The notes beneath the pieces are model-generated. The model was not told where the DNA came from. It saw only the letters and a program-made list of their open reading frames with translations, and made no database searches. From positions 1 through 22,348 of the IMG/VR virus record IMGVR_UViG_3300034108_000114: DNA of 22,348 nt; one strand, written 5' to 3'. Position numbers and translations under genes: made by a program. Source of the DNA: a virus. Below are positions 16,749 to 22,348 of this stretch, in pieces. Every line of letters starts with the position of its first letter. Positions within the stretch are counted from its first letter, which is position 1.

Positions 16749-17339
16749 TTATTTAACAAATCTAAACAGAGTATGTGGTTCAATGTCTGAGCCTAAAAAG
16801 CTACAATCTATTACCCTAGGATCAACGTACCAATCCTCAAAGTTTGACACGTTGTGAGCAACTATCTTGTAGCCATGACTGAGCAGAAAGTCGTAGGCCT
16901 CTGCTTGATACTTATCATTGTCTCCACCTACATATCTGTCATGCTCAAAGGTAATTACTGAATATCGGTAATTCATAGGCATGTTTAATAAAGCTTTCAG
17001 GCTTTGCTGAGCTGGCTCGATGTCAACCTGTAAATAATCAATTTGCTTTGGCCATTTGTTTTTAATAAAATAGGGCAGCAAATCGTAGGTTGTCGCATCT
17101 ACTGCTAAGCAGGGGTTTCTTCTAGACTCATTGTAAAGATCTGCCCTGTTTTGAATTATCTCTAGGGACACTCCAGACCAGTTATATTCAGTTTCTAACA
17201 GATAGGTGTTTGAATCCTTGGTAGCGTGATATCCACCAATTTCAACGTAGTAGCCATTTCTTTTTTCTTTTAGCTGGTTTAGCACAAATGATTCCTGGGC
17301 CGCCTGACTATTACTGTTTGGGATTATTTCCATTAACAT
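16749..17339 (-). CDS. FkbM-family SAM-dependent methyltransferase, 196 aa
   Basis: This is a class I methyltransferase of the FkbM (Methyltransf_21) type, which O-methylates sugars or other small groups using SAM. Visible family elements are GYYVEIGGYHATKDSNTYLLE (residues about 28-48; SAM-binding motif I, normally EIGAYDG), WSGVSLEI (family form W-GvlvEp, acidic residue binding the SAM ribose), QIDYLQVDIEPAQQSLKAL (form iDYLslDiEGsE) and YSVITFEHDRY. All core blocks are present, so it is probably active. It sits alone between the tail terminator-like gene and the major tail protein, with no Shine-Dalgarno before its ATG; a second ATG lies two codons on (17333). Substrate is unknown: virion protein, virion glycan or host surface sugar are all possible. 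Confidence 0.8.
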   Translation of the reverse strand: MLMEIIPNSNSQAAQESFVLNQLKEKRNGYYVEIGGYHATKDSNTYLLETEYNWSGVSLEIIQNRADLYNESRRNPCLAVDATTYDLLPYFIKNKWPKQIDYLQVDIEPAQQSLKALLNMPMNYRYSVITFEHDRYVGGDNDKYQAEAYDFLLSHGYKIVAHNVSNFEDWYVDPRVIDCSFLGSDIEPHTLFRFVK

Positions 17340-17393
17340 CTTATTTTATGCGGGATAAACGCTTTTCCTCAAAATTAAGTACATCAGCTTATT

Positions 17394-17978
17394 TTAAATA
17401 ATCTCTTTTGTGACTAATCTTGCTTCTGGAGACCAGTCTGAACTAGTCAGATCTGTCTTTTGGTGATAGTCATACTCGATAATGATCTTGTTACCGCCAT
17501 AAGTTCTAGCTGTTCCGAAATCAATAATGTCTCTGGACTCTTCTAGCTGATACACCTTAAAGTTATGGAAATAAAACATGTTGTCGATTAGGTCTGGGTT
17601 TTGCTGAGTTCCTAGATTTACCTGCCTATTTGATGCCCAGTTATTAACTTCTTGGGCAGTTTCATCTCCACGATCCATAAGCCTCAATACCTGCTCTTGA
17701 ATCTGAACCATCTTTTCAATGGGGTTTTCTCCGTTGGCGTAAAAGTAATACATTACCTGCTCACATTTTATGTGAGGAAAACTTTTCCTATTCATTTTGA
17801 TTAGTCTATCCCAGGTAGCCATTGTTCCCCCTGTTGGGAAATATGATGTCAGGTCGTTGATTGTTGATGGCAAGGTTGGGAAGAAGGGAGTATCCAAACT
17901 AGTGCCTTCTAGAATCTTGCTTTGTAAGTATTTGTTTACCCATAACACTGGTGTGTTTAGTAGTGAATCATTAGCCAA
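17394..17978 (-). CDS. Tail terminator-like protein, 194 aa, TTG start
   Basis: It lies between the gp10-like gene and the tail tube gene, where the tail terminator (which stops tube growth and joins the tail to the head) is expected. The sequence has the alpha/beta look of that family: FPHIKCEQVMYYFYANGE in the middle, NMFYFHNFKVYQLEESRD as a strand pair, and a C-terminal KIIIEYDYHQ strand. No catalytic motif is visible. The only sensible start is TTG at 17978, overlapping the previous stop by eight bases (TTGGCTAA), with GGGGGT as a possible ribosome site upstream. The ATG at 17971 is in another frame and meets a stop after four codons. The function is inferred from context. Confidence 0.65.
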   Translation of the reverse strand: MANDSLLNTPVLWVNKYLQSKILEGTSLDTPFFPTLPSTINDLTSYFPTGGTMATWDRLIKMNRKSFPHIKCEQVMYYFYANGENPIEKMVQIQEQVLRLMDRGDETAQEVNNWASNRQVNLGTQQNPDLIDNMFYFHNFKVYQLEESRDIIDFGTARTYGGNKIIIEYDYHQKTDLTSSDWSPEARLVTKEII

Positions 17979-18648
17979 TCTTATTTACCCCCGCATTTGC
18001 TATCCATTTGTATCCAGTAGATGTTCCAGCAGACTTTCCCAGCCTCTTGCCTTTACTTAAATTCTTTTTATAAGCTACTGGATTTTCCAGGTAAGCCGCA
18101 ATACCACTTGTTCTTAAAAAGGCTTGAGTAAAATACTTGTTAAAGAAATTATCAAAAACCTGTTCAAACTGGCCTTCTGCCTGTCCTCCAGGATTTAAAA
18201 CAGTTACTGGGGTTTTTGTAAAAACTTCTTCTCCGTTATCTGTAAACCTTAATGCTTGAGATTGTTTTGGTGCTATGGTGACTGGGATTCCCTCTTCCAT
18301 AATTCTTGCTTTGTCATAAAAGGGTTCTCTAGAACCATTTTGAATTGTTTTAGATTGTCTAAACGAAGAATTAAATGAAAGACCAAGATTGCTAACAGTA
18401 TAGACAATATCGTATAGCCTTCCGCTAGGACTACCTGTCTTATTCCACTCATAAACATGATGCAAAATTGATGGATTTACCCTTGCGTTAGAGTCTATAT
18501 ATCCTTTTAACAATTCTACAGTCTGAAGACCAAGGTTTTTTAAAAGATCTTGCTTTCCTAACTGAACTCCGTCCAAAAACCCAATAGAGTAATCCATCAT
18601 GTTTTTCATATCTTTATTAAATTTTCTAGTGTCAAATTTTGTTATCAT
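17971..18648 (-). CDS. HK97 gp10-like tail completion / neck protein, 225 aa
   Basis: The protein resembles gp10-like neck/tail-completion proteins. It has an N-terminal helical part (FNKDMKNMMDYSIGFLDGV, then LQTVELLKGYIDSNARVNP), a region YEWNKTGSPSGRLYDI, and the characteristic DKARIMEEGIPVTIAPKQSQALRF, where the family has an 'M-eG-P-' turn. The C-terminal tail is basic (KKNLSKGKRLGKSAG). The start overlaps the preceding stop as ATGA (four bases), so it is translationally coupled to the head-closure gene. Its length is somewhat above the usual 120-190 residues because of the C-terminal extension. Confidence 0.7.
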   Translation of the reverse strand: MITKFDTRKFNKDMKNMMDYSIGFLDGVQLGKQDLLKNLGLQTVELLKGYIDSNARVNPSILHHVYEWNKTGSPSGRLYDIVYTVSNLGLSFNSSFRQSKTIQNGSREPFYDKARIMEEGIPVTIAPKQSQALRFTDNGEEVFTKTPVTVLNPGGQAEGQFEQVFDNFFNKYFTQAFLRTSGIAAYLENPVAYKKNLSKGKRLGKSAGTSTGYKWIANAGVNKIG

Positions 18649-19094
18649 AGGTCTGCAGCCTGATTCTCTGATCTACGAACAACAACCTTGTAGTATTCTA
18701 CTGAGCCAAACGGCCCTATAAAAGGTTCGACAGTTGCTACCTCAAACAGGGTAGACTTTCCAGCTCTTGGTCCCGCTGTCTCTACAAAAACCTCATTAAG
18801 ATTTCTGTCCTTTATGTTAGTAACAATAATGTTTGTGATTGAATTCTGAACATCTTCATTTGAAAACCTAATGTCTGTCTTAACTCTGCCAAGCATTATG
18901 CTATCCTGAGTAATGTTTGCATTTGGCTTTATATCTTCTTTCCAAGCGGTGCCAGCAGAGTTAAAGTTACAAGCAATCGTCCTATCGTGAATCCAATTCT
19001 TTTTTACGTTACCGTAGGCACCCTGGTCAACAATAGGGTAGTAGATATCTGCAAGCATTGGGAAAAGTATTGATGGATTTTCGCAGGTAGCCAT
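18645..19094 (-). CDS. Head-closure-like connector protein, 149 aa
   Basis: It lies second after the head-tail connector in the joining operon, the place of the SPP1 gp16-like head-closure protein that seals the portal channel. The sequence is small and beta-rich: ADIYYPIVDQGAYGNVKKNW near the start, MLGRVKTDIR in the middle, and VEYYKVVVRRSENQ at the C-terminus. The early segment, YPIVDQGAYG followed by an aromatic and basic stretch, fits such proteins ('d-yG---k-w'). It starts with a one-base TAATG overlap and ends in an ATGA overlap, so it is tightly coupled on both sides. The assignment is by order and general character. Confidence 0.6.
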   Translation of the reverse strand: MATCENPSILFPMLADIYYPIVDQGAYGNVKKNWIHDRTIACNFNSAGTAWKEDIKPNANITQDSIMLGRVKTDIRFSNEDVQNSITNIIVTNIKDRNLNEVFVETAGPRAGKSTLFEVATVEPFIGPFGSVEYYKVVVRRSENQAADL

Positions 19095-19981
19095 TATAAG
19101 ACCCCAAGTCTAGTAATAGACTTAGCATACTTTGAAAGTATCTTGTCTACTATAATGTTTCCTGTTCCCTCGAATACCCTGCTATCAAACTGTAGCCTAA
19201 ACTGATCTGTGTTATAAGCAGAAATATATCTTTGGTAGTAATCATTTCTGCCACACTTGATGTCATCAATCAGCAGAGTTGCTGCTCTAACGATATCTGA
19301 GGGCACTGTGGGGTATCCCACTTCTAAAACAAACTTGTAGTCATATCCGTTAGGAAAGCCTCGTAGAGGTGGCAGGTTGGCATCTACAAGATCCGAACCT
19401 GCTGCTGGCAAGATTAGGGGAGCTTGCTCATTTCTGTTGACTCTATCGGTGGCAACTTCGGTGATTGCAGTTTTATCTCTAGTTATTTCATAGGTGCGGT
19501 CTGTAACCAACTCATTGTTTTCGTATACAGATAAAATTCTTTTTGCATCCCACCATAGAGGAATATAGTCTGCTCCGAGACCTACCACCTCTAAGGTTTT
19601 CTTTTTATAATAGAATCCTTCTGAGATAACTGAGTCAATAACTGCTCTTGCAATTTCCTCATATTTGGTATATTCTGCAATTTCTGAGGCAGTTGTCCCA
19701 AGAGTTGATGGATCTACATATGGCCTAATAATTCCATATGTCTCATCGTGAATGATGTCGCTAGATGCATCTGTAATAACAACACGGTAATCTGTGTCAT
19801 ACTTACTAGACAGACCTATTGTCCAAACATAGTTTGCATTGTCTGTTACAGTTTTTGTTGTATAAGAAAGATCTGTCAAATCAGTGATTGTTGCCACAAA
19901 AGCCTCATTTGAAACATAGGCAGTTGGGATTGTAAATGTAATATTTACGTCTTGATATGGTAGACCCCTTAAAATTTCCAT
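19094..19981 (-). CDS. Head-tail connector (adaptor) with N-terminal beta domain, 295 aa
   Basis: The protein docks under the portal ring. Residues about 1-88 form an immunoglobulin-like beta region (VNITFTIPTAYVSNEAFVA; DTDYRVVITDASSD). A helical region follows (TASEIAEYTKYEEIARAVID). Then comes a beta part with GADYIPLWWDAKRI, and a C-terminal helical connector segment: PSDIVRAATLLIDDIK, RFQLQ-like RLQFDSRVFEGTG and VDKILSKYAKS. The last part resembles gp6/gp15-type connectors, where a helix pair ends in 'tG---iD-iL--y'. Typical adaptors have about 100-150 residues, so the N-terminal half is an extra decoration. One-base TAATG overlaps occur at both ends. Confidence 0.72.
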   Translation of the reverse strand: MEILRGLPYQDVNITFTIPTAYVSNEAFVATITDLTDLSYTTKTVTDNANYVWTIGLSSKYDTDYRVVITDASSDIIHDETYGIIRPYVDPSTLGTTASEIAEYTKYEEIARAVIDSVISEGFYYKKKTLEVVGLGADYIPLWWDAKRILSVYENNELVTDRTYEITRDKTAITEVATDRVNRNEQAPLILPAAGSDLVDANLPPLRGFPNGYDYKFVLEVGYPTVPSDIVRAATLLIDDIKCGRNDYYQRYISAYNTDQFRLQFDSRVFEGTGNIIVDKILSKYAKSITRLGVL

Positions 19982-20403
19982 TAAATTCCGTACTCTCCAG
20001 CAACTTCTTCTGGGGTTGCAATTCTAATGTGGTTGCGTGTTGCCCACTTATCTGCAGCTTGTCTTGTCACAATGTTGTATCCCTTGGAAACCTGACCGAC
20101 TCCAGACCAAGTAACATTTTTTGTAGAGTAAATTGCAACTGTATTTTTTTCCTTAGATACTTTAGAATTAACCGCCTCTTTTTTCTCTGCACTGGCTGAG
20201 CCAATTACATTTTCTTCATTAGAGGTAACAGATAGGTTTGGGCTAGTAGCCATCTTATCTGAAGATATTACATCATTACGTTCTTCTTGAGCCTTTACGG
20301 CTTCTTTATATTTTTCTACAAGTTGATGTGGAATTAAGGCTTCTCCGTCTTCTAACTTAGCAAGAGGTACATCTTTAAATTTTGAATTATTGTTTTCGGA
20401 CAT
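19981..20403 (-). CDS. Conserved small phage protein with GEALIP motif and C-terminal NVTWSGVG domain, 140 aa
   Basis: Function unknown. The C-terminal ~50 residues (VAIYSTKNVTWSGVGQVSKG, then YNIVTRQAADKWATRNHIR and ATPEEVAGEYG) form a small compact domain that I associate with short proteins found after the capsid gene in actinobacterial phages. The N-terminal part has LEDGEALIPHQLVEKYKEAV, matching the tape measure repeat (SPGEAVIP....AEKY). The middle (about 45-85) is low-complexity, rich in S, N, E and K. A good Shine-Dalgarno (AGAAGGAGA) precedes the ATG, and an extended -10 promoter lies just upstream. It is the first gene of the head-tail joining operon and shares one base with the next gene. 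Confidence 0.8.
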   Translation of the reverse strand: MSENNNSKFKDVPLAKLEDGEALIPHQLVEKYKEAVKAQEERNDVISSDKMATSPNLSVTSNEENVIGSASAEKKEAVNSKVSKEKNTVAIYSTKNVTWSGVGQVSKGYNIVTRQAADKWATRNHIRIATPEEVAGEYGI

Positions 20404-20426
20404 TCTTATCTCCTTCTTTACCTTTA

Positions 20427-20435
20427 ATTATAACA
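20427..20435 (-). promoter_or_regulatory. Extended -10 promoter for the head-tail joining operon
   Basis: The minus strand reads CTGTTATAATTAAAGG: perfect TATAAT (20432-20427) preceded by TGn. It starts eight bases after the capsid terminator and precedes the Shine-Dalgarno of the 140-residue gene. No clear -35 is visible. Confidence 0.7.
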
Positions 20436-20443
20436 GATATTAG

Positions 20444-20481
20444 AAAAGGGAGCAGGAGATTTTACTCTCCTGCCCCCTTTT
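20444..20481 (-). terminator. Intrinsic terminator after the major capsid gene
   Basis: On the minus strand AAAAGGGGGCAGGAGA, a six-base loop and TCTCCTGCTCCCTTTT form a long stem with one internal mismatch, ending in a T-rich stretch (TTTTCT). Because the stem is flanked by A and T runs on both sides, it may work in both directions. It lies 19 bases after the capsid stop codon. Confidence 0.9.
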
Positions 20482-20499
20482 AGTAGGTTGCGTTAGACT

Positions 20500-21609
20500 T
20501 TAGGAATCGCTACCGTTTGCGTCAGCGAACGCAATTGCGTCCTCTTCTTCCCACTGAATACCAAAACGTACGAATACGGTGTACTCAATGGTGTCCTTCT
20601 TAGGAACATACTGACGGTTAACAGTGATGTCTCTCTGGAAACCCCATACACGGTTCTGTGGGAATGTAAGGTCTACATATCCTGCAGGGTAGTAAGGAAC
20701 TTCCTGAACATCGATGCCTAGAACACGGGTAGTGCGAGCACCACCGAATGTCTGGCCCTGGCCGTCAAGGTAAGCCTGGGTATTAGCCTGGGTGTTACCG
20801 TTCTGACCTAGTGCCTCAGCAATTGCATCTGATAGGGTTCCGTTGTTCTTAACGATTCCCTGGAATGCGTCTGTACCAGCGTAGAACTTAAGATTGCTCT
20901 TAAGTGCACGGTACTTCCTTGGCAATGCAAGAATAATCTTCTGCATTACGTCTGGAGTCCATGCGTTGTCTGCAACTGTTACAACTGCTTCGTGTGCATC
21001 TCCTGTTGTGGCCTTGTTAACGAATCCGTCCATAATGGATAGGAATGCGTCTGAGCCAGTACCAGTACCGTTGATTGCTAGATCCTCGATGTCATTTGCA
21101 AATGCATTTGTCATCAAACGAACTAGGTGATCCTCTAGAGCACCACCTTCAACGTTGTCTTCTAGTGCTTCAGCTGAAACTTCCCAGTCCAGACGAATCT
21201 TCTTGGTAGAAAGTTCGACCTTTGAGAATGTTGCACCTGTGTTTGTGTATACGGCATCAGCCTGAGCTGCTGCACGAATAACACGTTCGCCTACGTTAAC
21301 TTTTTCAAGTTCCATAGAGTTGGCTCGCATAGTTACACGACGACCATCTTTGGCGAGAATAGTGGCGTCCCATACGTAGTCAATAAAACGACGTGCCTGT
21401 TCAGGGCGTAGGATACCGCTTGCCGCATCACCCGAAGGATTTACGGCATTTGGACCACTTGTTACTCCTAGTGTTGCTGTTGGGATGTTACCCAGTGTGT
21501 CTGCACCTGGGTTTGATACACCACCAATTCCTCCAGACGCAAAAGCACCTTCGCCATTAACTTCGTTAGCACCAGCACCTGGATAGTTTTTAATAATCTC
21601 TTCCGACAT
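20500..21609 (-). CDS. Major capsid protein (HK97 fold), 369 aa
   Basis: It forms the icosahedral shell. The N-terminus is a glycine-rich arm (about 1-65: GAFASGGIGGVSNPGAD). Then come RPEQARRFIDYVWDATILAK and KVNVGERVIRAAAQAD, and KKIRLDWEVSAEALEDNVEG for the E-loop/spine-helix region. The P-domain helices include VRLMTNAFANDIEDLAINGT and MQKIILALPRKYRALKSN. The last part (VFVRFGIQWEEEDAIAF) is the usual closing strand and helix. Length fits unfused HK97-type capsid proteins. I chose the ATG at 21609 because AGGAGG (21623-21618) lies eight bases upstream. The GTG three codons earlier overlaps that Shine-Dalgarno. Codon use favours CGT, AAC and GTA, unlike the flanking genes. A dedicated terminator follows. 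Confidence 0.95.
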   Translation of the reverse strand: MSEEIIKNYPGAGANEVNGEGAFASGGIGGVSNPGADTLGNIPTATLGVTSGPNAVNPSGDAASGILRPEQARRFIDYVWDATILAKDGRRVTMRANSMELEKVNVGERVIRAAAQADAVYTNTGATFSKVELSTKKIRLDWEVSAEALEDNVEGGALEDHLVRLMTNAFANDIEDLAINGTGTGSDAFLSIMDGFVNKATTGDAHEAVVTVADNAWTPDVMQKIILALPRKYRALKSNLKFYAGTDAFQGIVKNNGTLSDAIAEALGQNGNTQANTQAYLDGQGQTFGGARTTRVLGIDVQEVPYYPAGYVDLTFPQNRVWGFQRDITVNRQYVPKKDTIEYTVFVRFGIQWEEEDAIAFADANGSDS

Positions 21610-21617
21610 AATTGTCA

Positions 21618-21623
21618 CCTCCT
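21618..21623 (-). promoter_or_regulatory. Perfect Shine-Dalgarno of the major capsid gene
   Basis: AGGAGG with eight bases to the ATG at 21609 sets the start. The frame would allow a GTG at 21618, but that codon begins in the Shine-Dalgarno itself. Confidence 0.9.
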
Positions 21624-21634
21624 GTGATTTTTGT

Positions 21635-22210
21635 TTATCTAAATAGATCGGCAGTTTTGAGGAAACGTCCGCCCCATAGGGATTTCTGAACCTGTTGTGG
21701 TTCAGATTCCTGAACGATCTCGCCTAGATCGCCAGACTTGCGGAAAGCTGTGTCTGCTTCTACTGCATCCACTCTCTTTCCAAACTCATTAAACTGTCCT
21801 TTGGCTTCTGTTACCTCATTTTTTACAGAGTCAATTGACTTGCTTAGTGCAGATACCTGCTCGTGTAGAGCTTTTACGGTATTTGCTAGATCGCTAAAGG
21901 CTGATGTTAGAGTACTTTGGATTTCAGTAACTGCATTAACAATTACCTCATCTGACTTAGATACCCCTTCTTCCTCAGCTACAGCTTCAGACTTCATTTC
22001 ATCCTGAGACTTCATTTCGTCTTCATCCATGTCATCAGACTTAACTTCTTCCTCATCCATTGATTTCTCTTCGGATTTGGCTTCGTCATTGTCCATAGAC
22101 TTTTCTACTGCATCTTCGGTTGTGGCGTCTGCCTCTGGAGCGACCTGTGATTCTTCTACTACATCGTCAGACTTTTCAACGATGTCTTCAGTGATTGTTG
22201 TTTCACTCAT
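21635..22210 (-). CDS. Capsid scaffolding protein, 191 aa (internal in-frame start)
   Basis: Scaffolds guide capsid assembly and are then removed. This protein is highly acidic and low-complexity in its first ~95 residues, with an iterated K-S-(M/E)-D/E pattern (EEKSMDEEEVKSDDMDEDEM). A coiled coil follows (LANTVKALHEQVSALSKSID, then VEADTAFRKSGDLGE), and a short hydrophobic/basic C-terminus (SLWGGRFLKTADLF) is likely to bind the capsid protein. It sits 25 bases before the capsid gene. The start ATG at 22210 has a strong AAGGAGG seven to eight bases upstream. The reading frame continues open to the window edge, so a longer product, such as a protease-scaffold fusion, may also exist. Confidence 0.8.
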   Translation of the reverse strand: MSETTITEDIVEKSDDVVEESQVAPEADATTEDAVEKSMDNDEAKSEEKSMDEEEVKSDDMDEDEMKSQDEMKSEAVAEEEGVSKSDEVIVNAVTEIQSTLTSAFSDLANTVKALHEQVSALSKSIDSVKNEVTEAKGQFNEFGKRVDAVEADTAFRKSGDLGEIVQESEPQQVQKSLWGGRFLKTADLFR

Positions 22211-22348
22211 AGGACTTACCTCCTTCTTAATCTCAATTGTATTAATGCCTTTAGCACTATCAACTAAGAACTTTATCATATCTGTTTTTTCGTTATCGTT
22301 TTTCTCAACGAAACCTATATTTTGCATTGGAGTTCCACTTGTAGGACT
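22211..22348 (-). CDS. In-frame upstream coding extension, partial (possible prohead protease C-terminus)
   Basis: The 46 codons before the scaffold start are open and in frame with it, and reach the window edge. They encode QNIGFVEKNDNEKTDMIKF and VDSAKGINTIEIKKEVSP, ordinary protein-like sequence. Two readings are possible. It may be the 3' part of an upstream gene, probably the capsid maturation protease, that runs on into the scaffold frame, as in lambda C/Nu3. Or the scaffold may start earlier, at the ATG at 22327, which has no good Shine-Dalgarno. I favour the nested arrangement because of the strong internal ribosome site, but the upstream gene lies outside the window. Confidence 0.5.
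22217..22224 (-). promoter_or_regulatory. Strong internal Shine-Dalgarno for the scaffold
   Basis: The minus strand AAGAAGGAGGTAAGTCCTATG gives a near-perfect ribosome site with proper spacing to the ATG at 22210, inside a longer open frame. It decides the scaffold start. Confidence 0.85.

Noticed and set aside
17340-17393. GCG...CGC mini-hairpin and TGTACT/TAAAAT -10-like sites before the methyltransferase
   Set aside because: The stem is three bases, and the -10-like sites do not match the motif or spacing seen elsewhere. I could not support a promoter or terminator.
21610-21618. GTG start for the capsid gene, three codons upstream
   Set aside because: The GTG lies within the Shine-Dalgarno itself; ATG at 21609 has ideal spacing.

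Overview
The window is a contiguous piece of the structural (virion morphogenesis) region of a long-tailed dsDNA bacteriophage, probably a siphovirus. Every gene I can support lies on the minus strand, so transcription runs from the high coordinates down to position 1. The DNA is AT-rich by eye. The protein styles (major capsid, tail assembly chaperone, minor tail proteins) resemble those of phages of Actinobacteria, and one gene appears leaderless, a start mode common in that phylum. A low-GC actinobacterial host, for example a freshwater lineage, is therefore a reasonable inference but is not proven. I see no integrase, lysis, replication, tRNA or CRISPR feature.

Layout in transcription order. 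(1) Head: an acidic scaffolding protein (22210-21635) whose frame stays open upstream to the window edge, then the HK97-fold major capsid protein (21609-20500) and a strong terminator. (2) Head-tail joining: a new extended -10 promoter, then a tightly overlapping operon of a small conserved protein (20403-19981), a head-tail connector with an extra N-terminal beta domain (19981-19094), a head-closure-like protein (19094-18645), a gp10-like tail completion protein (18648-17971) and a tail terminator-like protein (17978-17394). An FkbM-family methyltransferase (17339-16749) sits after these. (3) Tail tube: a promoter, the major tail protein (16672-16001) and a second strong terminator. (4) Tail assembly: a promoter that predicts a leaderless mRNA for a long tail assembly chaperone (15928-15206), then another promoter and a shorter paralogous chaperone (15143-14823). 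The giant 3091-residue tape measure (14800-5525), a distal-tail-like protein (5525-4740) and a very large tail tip protein (4739 to beyond position 1) follow.

The most unusual parts are these. The tape measure carries three near-identical 52-residue PGEAVIP repeats, plus a diverged fourth, that bracket inserted domains; one insert looks like a HipA/PI3K-like kinase fold. A shortened form of the same motif occurs in the small protein at 20403-19981. The two tail chaperones are separate paralogous genes rather than products of a -1 frameshift. A recurrent extended -10 promoter (TGTTATAmTTA) restarts transcription between modules. A methyltransferase is embedded in the head-to-tail operon.

No gene-free stretch exceeds about 140 bases. 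The gaps hold promoters, terminators and ribosome binding sites, as listed.
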